From: JAZDIU01 sp043804635
GTDB taxonomy: Bacteria; Chloroflexota; Dehalococcoidia; Dehalococcoidales; UBA2162
Length of the DNA: 23,928 nt
Assembly: GCA_043804635.1 (NCBI GenBank)
Contig: JAZDIU010000034.1
Coordinates: 1 to 23,928 of the forward strand
Direction: 5' to 3'
A program made the translations under genes and the position numbers. This document shows, one piece after another, positions 1 through 6,073 of this stretch (within the stretch, counting starts at the first letter, position 1; each line of letters begins with the position of its first letter). The notes under the pieces were generated by a model that saw only the letters and a program-made list of their open reading frames with translations, was not told the DNA's origin and did not search any database.

Positions 1-414
1 GAAGCTAATAACCGAGGTGTAGCTCTCAATAATGAAGGGGAATATCTTAAAGCAATCGAAATTTTAAACAAGGCGATAGAAATAGACCCTAACCTGGCAC
101 TGGCTTACAACAACCGCGGTTGGTCGTATCTTGAGTTGGGCCAATATGAGCAGGCGATAAGCGACTGCAACAAGGCAATAGACCTCGACCCCCGTCTGGC
201 TCTCGCTTACAATAACCGTGGCTTAGCATACGTAAAATTAAGTCATTACGAACAAGCTCTGGCCGATTGCAATAAGGCGATAGACCTGAACCCAGACATG
301 GCTCTGGCTTACAGCAATCGGGGCCAAGCCTATATTGGGTTAGGAAAATATGACGAAGCCATTGCCGACTTCGATAAAGCCGTACGGCTTGACCCAAGCC
401 TACAGAAAAAATAG
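1..414 (+). CDS. TPR-repeat protein, 3' part only
   Basis: The reading frame is open from the first base, so the gene begins outside the window and the first internal ATG (136) is not its start. The visible 137 residues are four consecutive 34-residue tetratricopeptide units, each with the pattern NNRG.AY..L..YE.AI.D..KAI.LDP. TPR arrays form a right-handed superhelix that binds peptides or other proteins; no catalytic domain is visible. The repeats are very alike, which suggests recent repeat duplication. The stop at 412-414 is followed 65 bases later by the surface-protein gene, so the two could be co-transcribed. The specific partner and role cannot be told. Confidence 0.9.
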   Translation, partial: EANNRGVALNNEGEYLKAIEILNKAIEIDPNLALAYNNRGWSYLELGQYEQAISDCNKAIDLDPRLALAYNNRGLAYVKLSHYEQALADCNKAIDLNPDMALAYSNRGQAYIGLGKYDEAIADFDKAVRLDPSLQKK

Positions 415-479
415 CAGATATTCCGACCCAAAAACTGAATAACGGATTTAATAAAATAGATGTAGCAACAGGAGGAGAG

Positions 480-1313
480 ATGAAAAATAAGATTTACACA
501 ATACTGCTAACTCTGTCATCCCTGGTATTGGCAACTGTATTAACATGGTCTGTCTCACCGGTAATTCTTGGTTATGCACAGGGTTACGGCTATGGAGGGG
601 GAGGCGGTGGTGGCGGAGGTGGGGGTACACCGAGCGGATATGTCAATTTAGGAGGCGTCACCAACCAGAATGGAGTGCTTTCTAGTGCTATCTCAGTCTC
701 ATCGCCTAATGGAGCCTGCAGCCTAAATCTGCCGAGCGGTACTAAAGCCTTGACCAGCACTGGTACACCTCTGAGCAGCATTCTCATTACTCCTTTTTCG
801 AATCCACCGCCTGCCCCTGGCGGAAATATCATCGGGCTGGCTTATAACCTTGGACCAGATGGGGCTACATTTAACCCATCGATAACACTTACTTTCAACT
901 ATCAGCCGTCTGACATACCCCAAGGGAAAAACGCCCAAGATATGGTTATAGCATTTTGGGATGGCAGCAAGTGGGTTAACCTTCCGGGTCCATTCACCAT
1001 CAACGAAACTAACCGTACTATCAGCGCGCCCGTAAGCCATTTTTCAAAATTCGCTACTATAGCTTACCCGCCGGCACCCAAACCTACGGCCCCACCAACA
1101 ACGCCAACTACGCCAACTACGCCAACTACGCCAACTACGCCAACTACGCCAACTACAACAACTACACCAACTACACCGACGACACCAACAACTCCGACTC
1201 CGACGCCAGCCCCCACACCAACGCCGTTTAACTGGTGGCCTATCGCGGGAATTATCGGCATTATAATTATTATCGGGATAGTTATCTGGGTAGTGAGACG
1301 CCGGACAACTTAA
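480..1313 (+). CDS. Secreted, C-terminally anchored surface protein with Gly and Thr-Pro tracts
   Basis: A 277-residue protein whose ATG is preceded by a GGAGGAGAG ribosome site. In order: an N-terminal signal peptide or anchor (about residues 5-35, ending near YAQG); an 11-residue pure Gly tract (codons 594-626); a beta-rich domain of about 130 residues with motifs such as LGPDGATFNPSITLTF and ISAPVSHFSKFATI, resembling the Ig/ZU5-like sandwich domains of bacterial and archaeal surface proteins; a long TPT-repeat linker; and a C-terminal hydrophobic helix (WWPIAGIIGIIII...) ending in Arg-rich VRRRTT, a typical stop-transfer. This is the architecture of a cell-wall-spanning stalk protein. A damaged paralogue follows directly. 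The ligand or role is unknown. Confidence 0.85.
   Translation: MKNKIYTILLTLSSLVLATVLTWSVSPVILGYAQGYGYGGGGGGGGGGGTPSGYVNLGGVTNQNGVLSSAISVSSPNGACSLNLPSGTKALTSTGTPLSSILITPFSNPPPAPGGNIIGLAYNLGPDGATFNPSITLTFNYQPSDIPQGKNAQDMVIAFWDGSKWVNLPGPFTINETNRTISAPVSHFSKFATIAYPPAPKPTAPPTTPTTPTTPTTPTTPTTPTTTTTPTTPTTPTTPTPTPAPTPTPFNWWPIAGIIGIIIIIGIVIWVVRRRTT
594..626 (+). repeat. Poly-glycine codon tract
   Basis: Eleven consecutive Gly codons (mixed GGA, GGG, GGC, GGT) directly after the signal-peptide region of the surface protein. The synonymous mixture argues for selection on the peptide rather than simple slippage. The damaged paralogue downstream has the corresponding tract at 1582-1608. Confidence 0.9.
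1101..1154 (+). repeat. 9-bp minisatellite encoding Thr-Pro-Thr
   Basis: Six perfect head-to-tail copies of ACGCCAACT, in frame, encoding TPT units in the linker of the surface protein. Degenerate continuations run on to about 1225 (TTPTT, PTPTP). Perfect 9-bp units can gain or lose copies by slippage without breaking the frame, so stalk length may vary between strains. Confidence 0.9.
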
Positions 1314-1350
1314 TGCATAACAACTAGATAAAAAGATTAGAATACAAGAT

Positions 1351-1375
1351 TACGTTAAACTCTTGAATTAACGTA
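1351..1375. other. 8-bp inverted repeat between the two surface-protein genes
   Basis: TACGTTAA (1351-1358) and TTAACGTA (1368-1375) are perfect inverted copies with a 9-base loop. No T-tract follows, so a classical intrinsic terminator is unlikely; an operator or mRNA-stabilising hairpin after the first gene is possible. The rest of the 154-base gap (1314-1467) shows nothing else I can support. Confidence 0.4.
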
Positions 1376-1467
1376 GGCTAACAAAATATTTGCGAAACGG
1401 ATTTCACTGGAAACAAACTAGCGAGTTCTGTGTTTTTCCAAAAACATTGCTGTGCTGTGAGTGGGAA

Positions 1468-1902
1468 ATGAGGAAAACGAGCTACATTATACTTCTAGCC
1501 CTGCCAGTTCTGATTTTAGCGTCCACGTTAATGTGGTCTGCCTCACCTGTGCTATTTGGTTACGCCCAGGGCTATGGCTAGGGAGGAGGCGGGGGCGGAG
1601 GTGGAGGCGGGGAACTGCCAGTCGGCTATGTTAATTTAGTGAACCTTACTAACGCGAACGGAGTATTTACCAGCGATGCTTCTATCACCTCGCCTAACGG
1701 AGTCTGCAGCCTAGCGATAAAAAGTGGCACCACAGCGCTGGACCAGTCTGGTTCACGTTTGGGGAGCATATTGATTGCTCCGTCTGCAAATCCTCCGTCT
1801 GCACCCGGCGCGAATATCATCGGTCTAGCTTATGAACTTGGACCGAATGGAGCTACTTTTAACCCACCGATAACAAATAAGCTACCGCTTCTTTCATTTT
1901 GA
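1468..1902 (+). pseudogene. Decayed paralogue of the surface protein (in-frame TAG, missing C-terminus)
   Basis: From the ATG at 1468 the product starts MRKTSYIILLALPVLILAST and reaches YAQGYG, closely matching the signal region of the upstream gene. A TAG at 1579-1581 stands where the intact gene has a Tyr codon just before the Gly tract. The frame then stays open through poly-Gly and a domain clearly homologous to the neighbour (LGPNGATFNPPIT) and ends at TGA 1900-1902. The rest of the beta domain, the TPT linker and the membrane anchor are missing. The ribosome site is weak. The nonsense codon and lost 3' half together make decay after tandem duplication the best reading. A secreted fragment restarted after the TAG is less likely. 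Confidence 0.75.
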
Positions 1903-1963
1903 CATCAATAAATTCAGCGCAGGAGGCTCATCAAATCCGAATCACAAAATTAAGGTGGTTTGG

Positions 1964-2485
1964 TTATTTTAGTTCGATTTCCCATTCGCAACAGGTATCA
2001 TCTGCGGACTTACGGGGAGGCGCTTTTTTAACTCGAAAATTAATCCGGCTATCTATGTTCTTGGCAAATCTAGGATAAGCATCTTCGAGCACTTTGAGGC
2101 ATGATGAAACTTCTCTTTTATCTCTTTCCATAGCGTGGAGCGAGCGGCACTTAGTCACTCGAACTATAGCTTTATTTTTCCTTTTAGTTATCTCGTATTC
2201 CTTAGTCAGAAAGCTGGGGCGAAACTTAAATGCCTCGATGACAGCTTCGAGACCGCCCTTCGATAGTTTTCTAGCGTTAACCACTCTCCTTGCCTCCATC
2301 GGGATCAGAGACTTCCATACCTCGACGTCGAGCTTCTCAGCCACATCATGCCCGTACCCCTTCTCTACCGCCAGAAACCACAAGCCATCCAGAGCCATAT
2401 ACAGCTTGGCATATTCTTCTATCAAGGCAATCAGTTCATCTTTGGAGAGCTGACCAAGCGGGTTTTTACTCATTTTATTTTCCAA
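1964..2485 (-). CDS. Hypothetical protein, DUF6125-like
   Basis: A 173-residue protein, mostly helical and charged at the N-terminus (LSKDELIALIEEYAKLYMALDG) with an ILE/PHE-rich middle and a Cys-Cys pair near the C-terminus (DDTCCEWEIE) plus one earlier Cys (VTKCRSLH). The overall look matches small DUF6125-type proteins, related to the ATC-hydrolase-like fold, but this is recognition by eye. Two starts are possible. TTG at 2485 lies 7 bases after GAGAAGG and overlaps the end of cinA by 11 bases. ATG at 2473 begins one base after the cinA stop. Either way it is translationally coupled to cinA. No function is claimed. Confidence 0.7.
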   Translation of the reverse strand: MENKMSKNPLGQLSKDELIALIEEYAKLYMALDGLWFLAVEKGYGHDVAEKLDVEVWKSLIPMEARRVVNARKLSKGGLEAVIEAFKFRPSFLTKEYEITKRKNKAIVRVTKCRSLHAMERDKREVSSCLKVLEDAYPRFAKNIDSRINFRVKKAPPRKSADDTCCEWEIELK

Positions 2486-3671
2486 TTAGCAACCTTCTCA
2501 ACTCGAAAAGAGCGGCTGTGGTAACCCTTCGCTTTCCGCGAATCCGGTCGACGGCTTTTGTAGTTTTCCCATCGGTGATGCCCACGTAGACTATACCCAT
2601 CGGCCGCGCCGCCTCATCTATGCCAGTAATACCGATGCCGATATCAGCCTTCAGGAAAGTCTTTGCCGCTTCAGCCATTGCCTGGGCTGCTTCGGGACTG
2701 ACCCCACCATAGCGAGGAATAACCTCACCCTTAACCCCAAAGGCAGCTTTGGTTTCATTAGAGTTAGCGACTACACCCCCCTTGAAAAACCTCGAGCTTT
2801 CCGGAATATCGGTAAGGCTCGCCGTTAACCATCCCCCGCTATAGTCCTCCATAAGAGCCAGCGTTAACCCTTTTTCCACAAGCAGCCGGGTCACGGCTGA
2901 CTCCATCGTATCGTTATCGAATCCCCAGATATGCTCACCGACACGCCTTCTAATCTCAGCCTCGCCTTCAGCCAGGAGCTTTTTTGCACTATCCTGGCTC
3001 TCAGCCCTAGCTACCAGCCGCAGGTGAATACCATCAGGTTTGGCATAAATCCCCAGAAATGGGTTCTCGGCAGAGAACATCGGTGCTACCAGCTCACCCA
3101 CCGCCGCCTCGGATAACCCGAAGGTCTTGAAGGTTTTACGAAGAATGACGACTTTAGAAAGTTTCTGAAGTTTGGGTCGGACATCTTTCTGCCACATTCC
3201 TTCCAGCTCATTCGGCGGACCTGGCATCGCGATTATTATGCGGCCGTTCTTCTCCACCCACCAGCCAGGAGCCGTCCCCAGGGTGTTAGGAATAGCTTTC
3301 GCCGAAGGGATAAGAGCGGCTTGCTTCAAGTTGGAAGTCGGCATCGCCATACTCCAGCCTCTGAAACGTTCCCGTAACTCCTTTTCTAAGGCCGGGCTTA
3401 CCTCCATTTTCTCTCCCAGCATCTCGGCAATCGCTTCACGAGTCAGGTCGTCACCGGTCGGTCCCAAGCCTCCAGTGGTAAGTATAACCTCCGAGCGACC
3501 CCACGCCCGCTTCAAGACTTCTACAATTCTAGACTGGTTATCGTCGACCGCCGAAATCCACTGGAGGTCGATGCCGAAAAGCGGTAAATCGCCGGCTAAG
3601 CGATAAGAGTTGGTATCGGTCGTCTCCCCCAGAAGAAGTTCCGTGCCGATAGCTATAATTTCCGCTTTCAC
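2475..3671 (-). CDS. cinA: CinA-family protein (molybdopterin-binding fold plus divergent NMN deamidase domain)
   Basis: A 398-residue protein. The N-terminal half is the MoCF/CinA domain (IIAIGTELLLGE, then GGLGPTGDDLT at about residue 70, AMPGPPNEL at about 150), known in CinA enzymes for ADP-ribose pyrophosphatase activity. The C-terminal half is the PncC-type domain that deamidates NMN in pyridine-nucleotide salvage. Here the usual ESCTGG motif reads EDYSGG and the usual TGIAGP-Gly-rich stretch is shortened to TGIDEAARPMG, so deamidase activity is doubtful. I chose GTG 3671 because CAGGGG lies 7 bases upstream and the family N-terminus begins there; the frame runs upstream to 3746 but that extension has no family match. 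The next gene is coupled at its 3' end. Confidence 0.92.
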   Translation of the reverse strand: MKAEIIAIGTELLLGETTDTNSYRLAGDLPLFGIDLQWISAVDDNQSRIVEVLKRAWGRSEVILTTGGLGPTGDDLTREAIAEMLGEKMEVSPALEKELRERFRGWSMAMPTSNLKQAALIPSAKAIPNTLGTAPGWWVEKNGRIIIAMPGPPNELEGMWQKDVRPKLQKLSKVVILRKTFKTFGLSEAAVGELVAPMFSAENPFLGIYAKPDGIHLRLVARAESQDSAKKLLAEGEAEIRRRVGEHIWGFDNDTMESAVTRLLVEKGLTLALMEDYSGGWLTASLTDIPESSRFFKGGVVANSNETKAAFGVKGEVIPRYGGVSPEAAQAMAEAAKTFLKADIGIGITGIDEAARPMGIVYVGITDGKTTKAVDRIRGKRRVTTAALFELRRLLIGK

Positions 3672-3743
3672 TAATAAACCCCTGATATGAAATTTACGCT
3701 TAACAGTAACATAAATGAGCCCTAAAGGCAAACACACCACTGC

Positions 3744-3768
3744 CATTCCGGCGAAAGCCGATATCCAG
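3744..3768. repeat. Degenerate dispersed hairpin repeat
   Basis: CATTCCGGCGAAAGCC followed by GATATCCAG has a CGGC-GAAA-GCCG core (GNRA-type tetraloop). It closely resembles the CATTCCCGC-GAA-GCGGGAATCCAG class of dispersed intergenic hairpins common in environmental bacterial genomes. It lies just upstream of cinA. The decayed outer stem (ATTC against GATAT) suggests an old copy. Confidence 0.5.
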
Positions 3769-3838
3769 TTTTGAATTTAGATTTTAGATTTTGGAATTTA
3801 TTTCGGATTTCTGATTTCGTGCTTCGGATTTATTTCAT
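3769..3838. repeat. T-rich GATTT/CGGATTT degenerate repeat tract
   Basis: This stretch is built from degenerate copies of a short unit (GAATTTAGATTTTAGATTTTGG, then TTCGGATTTCTGATTT and GCTTCGGATTTATTTC read in pieces). Its translated forms (FRISDFVLRIYF-like) are a well-known artefact in environmental genomes, so no protein is called here. It is probably a dispersed non-coding repeat family adjacent to the hairpin repeat. Confidence 0.5.
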
Positions 3839-3849
3839 AGCGTCTAACG

Positions 3850-3878
3850 TTGCATTTGTCTCATCCCCATTTTATAAT
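3850..3878 (+). promoter_or_regulatory. Sigma-70-type promoter for the small membrane protein and rsmG
   Basis: TTGCAT at 3850-3855, a 17-base spacer, then a consensus TATAAT at 3873-3878. The expected transcript start is near 3885, immediately before an in-frame GTG at 3886 and ATG at 3892. Confidence 0.6.
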
Positions 3879-3891
3879 GCCTCTTGTGAAT

Positions 3892-4086
3892 ATGCTCTAT
3901 ATCGTCTTCAGCGTAGCCTTCGCCGGGGGCAGTCTCGGACTAGGAGTTGGTTATTTCGGCTTCGAATTCCCCCGTATCACTCAGGAATTCGCTCAACTAT
4001 TGTTCAAAATCTGCGCCGCGGTTATGATTATCGACCTCATAGCTATTACGACCATCCTCTCATTTAAGAAAAAACCTGACCCCTAA
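3892..4086 (+). CDS. Small two-helix membrane protein before rsmG
   Basis: About 64 residues with two hydrophobic helices: LYIVFSVAFAGGSLGLGVGY (about 2-21) and LLFKICAAVMIIDLIAITTI (about 36-55). It ends in a short basic tail (KKKPDP). No family recognised. The ATG at 3877 is in frame but overlaps the -10 box, so if that promoter is used the start must be GTG 3886 or ATG 3892; no Shine-Dalgarno is visible, suggesting a leaderless message. It ends 8 bases before rsmG, so the two are probably co-transcribed. Confidence 0.6.
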   Translation: MLYIVFSVAFAGGSLGLGVGYFGFEFPRITQEFAQLLFKICAAVMIIDLIAITTILSFKKKPDP

Positions 4087-4094
4087 ATTCCCTT

Positions 4095-4802
4095 ATGCAA
4101 AAGCTTATCCTCGGTGCAAAGAAACTCGGTATCGAGCTTACCCCGGAACAAATCGAGCGGTTCGAAACCTACTATCGTGAACTGGTGGACTGGAATCAGC
4201 GAATAAACCTGACCGCCATCACCGACTATGACGAGGTGCAAATCAAGCACTTCCTCGATTCCCTGACGGTGACCCTTGCACTCAAGCAGCCCTTTACAAA
4301 CCTCAGCCTGATTGATGTCGGCACTGGTGCCGGTCTACCCGGCCTACCCCTTAAAATAGTTTTCCCCCAAATTAAGCTGACCCTTCTCGATGCCACCGCC
4401 AAAAAAGCTGCCTTCTTAGAACACCTTAAAACCAAGTTGCAACTGGATGATATTGAAATCGTTATTGGAAGGGCTGAAGAACTTGCCCACGATAGTAATT
4501 ATCGCGAGAAGTTCGATATCGTGCTTTCGCGCGCCGTCGCTTTCCTTCCTGCCCTCGTTGAACTCACCCTGCCCTTCTGTACCATCGGCGGCAGCTTCAT
4601 TGCCCAGAAGAAAGAGGAACTAGATGAAGTCCAACAATCAGCCAGAGGCATCACCCTGTTAGGCGGCAACTTTCGTGAAGTGATTAAAATTGACCTCCCG
4701 GAGTTACCTGAACGCTGGCTGGTAATAATCGAAAAAGTCTCACCCACACCACCCCAATACCCCCGCCGCCCCGGCATACCCGCAAAAAGGCCGCTTTTAT
4801 AA
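4095..4802 (+). CDS. rsmG: 16S rRNA (guanine-527-N7)-methyltransferase
   Basis: A 235-residue class I SAM-dependent methyltransferase of the RsmG/GidB family, which methylates G527 of 16S rRNA in the small ribosomal subunit. Family signatures are all present: the N-terminal helix pair ending YYRELVDWNQRINLTAI, the HFLDSLT motif, the SAM-binding loop LIDVGTGAGLPGLPLKI (about residues 73-89), the acidic LLDAT after strand 2, VLSRAVAFLP, and the C-terminal TPPQYPRRPGIPAKRPL signature. Length is normal for the family. It lies 8 bases after the small membrane gene and faces the 3' end of the DUF362 gene with a 10-base gap. Confidence 0.97.
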   Translation: MQKLILGAKKLGIELTPEQIERFETYYRELVDWNQRINLTAITDYDEVQIKHFLDSLTVTLALKQPFTNLSLIDVGTGAGLPGLPLKIVFPQIKLTLLDATAKKAAFLEHLKTKLQLDDIEIVIGRAEELAHDSNYREKFDIVLSRAVAFLPALVELTLPFCTIGGSFIAQKKEELDEVQQSARGITLLGGNFREVIKIDLPELPERWLVIIEKVSPTPPQYPRRPGIPAKRPLL

Positions 4803-4812
4803 GAAACTGATT

Positions 4813-5919
4813 CTACTCAATGGTAAGTTTGGCCAGACGGTCGATTATCATCTCACGGTCCGGCGGACAACCGGTAATAAAACTATCCTTGTTACCTTCT
4901 ACTTTAGCGCAATCACCTACCAGCAGATGTAGTTTCTGACCGGGCACCAGCGGATTCTTACCCAGATAAACCGTTATCGGCCTTTTCATTTTGGCACCTC
5001 TCTCCCTTAAGAGCATCAAGCCTGATATAAGCGGGATAAGACAGCCGGAGCATGCTTTTTCAGCGCCGATTATCTCCAAACCCGGGAAGCTTTGTTTTAG
5101 TTGCTCCTGAGGTAACGGGACTCTGAACTTGAGCAGTTTCAATTCCTCGCCGATAATATCTATGCGGGTGATATTGGCTTCTCCCAGACCAGCCACCGCT
5201 CCGAGTGTCAGCATACGCACCTGCATCGGGTCTATTCCCATAAGGGCACAACCGACCGAATCTACCGCCACTATATCTGTACTGGCAATGAGTAAACCAC
5301 CGCCCGTCTTCCATTTCGTGGCGTCGATAATGTTGATAGTAGGTTTGATTATTTTATTAAGCTCGACTATCGCCCGGTTCAAATCGGGCTGGTGAAATTT
5401 TATTTTATCCTCCCACTTGAGGCAGCCTTTCAAGTTCTTCATCGCCAGGGTTACCTTAGTAAGATAGTGCGTTTTAAGCACCGGCAGGTTGATTATTTTA
5501 TCGCAGTCGAAAACGTACTCGGTAACCCGGAATTCATCAGGTGTGCAGTCGGAAATCTTCTTAAAGGTGCGATATTTATGCTCATCGAACACTACCCACT
5601 CTATGCCGAGCCTATTAGCTACTTCATTGACGCCGGTTCTGGTAAAACAATCGCGGAGTCTATCTCTGGGCTGGTAATAGCTGGGACCTTCCCCGATAAT
5701 AACTTTAGCCGTGCCGCAGTCCAGGCAATAGCGAGCCACGGCTTCGATGACGCTGAAATGGACTATCTCTCCGCTTTCCGGGTCTTCCGACCGGACCAGA
5801 TTCGGTTTAATAAGCACGCGGTCACCGCGGGCAATAACTGGTTTGCCAAGTTCACTGATTGCCTTATTGACCGCACCATAGAGGTCATTGCCTATTTTGG
5901 TGAGCGAGACCTTACTCAT
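4813..5919 (-). CDS. DUF362 domain protein with four C-terminal cysteines
   Basis: A 368-residue DUF362-family protein. The signatures are the N-terminal GDRVLIKPNLV, GEGPSY (about residue 80), KIINLPVLKTH and LTKVTLAMKNLKGCL, and the central VAVDSVGCALMGIDP. The tail after about residue 285 carries C290-x2-C293, C337 and C351 (in GCPP), a set that could bind an Fe-S cluster or metal. The family's reaction is not established and no biochemical role is claimed. I chose ATG 5919 because family homology begins there and because a TTGTAG-18-TAGAAT promoter starts transcription about five bases upstream; the upstream open frame to 6321 overlaps the divergent MFS gene and has no family match. It is divergent from the organic-acid operon and may share its control. 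Confidence 0.88.
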   Translation of the reverse strand: MSKVSLTKIGNDLYGAVNKAISELGKPVIARGDRVLIKPNLVRSEDPESGEIVHFSVIEAVARYCLDCGTAKVIIGEGPSYYQPRDRLRDCFTRTGVNEVANRLGIEWVVFDEHKYRTFKKISDCTPDEFRVTEYVFDCDKIINLPVLKTHYLTKVTLAMKNLKGCLKWEDKIKFHQPDLNRAIVELNKIIKPTINIIDATKWKTGGGLLIASTDIVAVDSVGCALMGIDPMQVRMLTLGAVAGLGEANITRIDIIGEELKLLKFRVPLPQEQLKQSFPGLEIIGAEKACSGCLIPLISGLMLLRERGAKMKRPITVYLGKNPLVPGQKLHLLVGDCAKVEGNKDSFITGCPPDREMIIDRLAKLTIE

Positions 5920-5929
5920 AGCCTTATTG

Positions 5930-5959
5930 ATTCTATAACTCTTGCGGTTCTTTCTACAA
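5930..5959 (-). promoter_or_regulatory. Promoter for the DUF362 gene
   Basis: On the minus strand: TTGTAG (5959-5954), an 18-base spacer, then TAGAAT (5935-5930). The expected start is around 5923, leaving a leader of about 4 bases before ATG 5919. Confidence 0.45.
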
Positions 5960-5979
5960 ATTGCAGGCACTATTTTTGT

Positions 5980-6009
5980 TTGACTTCCAGCCTCATTAAA
6001 ACGTATACT
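5980..6009 (+). promoter_or_regulatory. Promoter for the MFS/CoA-transferase/reductase operon
   Basis: TTGACT at 5980-5985, an 18-base spacer, TATACT at 6004-6009. The expected start is near 6016, giving a leader of about 58 bases before the TTG at 6074. It sits back to back with the DUF362 promoter in the 154-base intergenic region. Confidence 0.55.
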
Positions 6010-6073
6010 TCCTTGCTGATTAATCGTCGCTATCGCCACCCGCAAAATTCGTTTCTGAATAAAGAGGTTATTC

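Noticed and set aside
1097..1225. CRISPR-like array at the Thr-Pro repeats
   Set aside because: Units are 9 bp, in frame, head to tail, with no spacers; this is a coding minisatellite.
1064..1261. Val/Gly-rich minus-strand frame
   Set aside because: It is the mirror of the Thr-Pro minisatellite; low-complexity only.
1579..1581. Recoded TAG (pyrrolysine or suppressor) in the second surface-protein copy
   Set aside because: The paralogue has Tyr here, there is no recoding context, and the 3' half of the gene is missing, so decay is simpler.
3703..3731. cinA promoter (TTGCCT with a weak TACTGT box)
   Set aside because: The -10 candidate matches consensus at only three places; not strong enough to list.
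3771..4067. 98-codon frame starting in the T-rich repeat
   Set aside because: Its first part is a translated repeat and the rest is a shifted reading of the small membrane gene.
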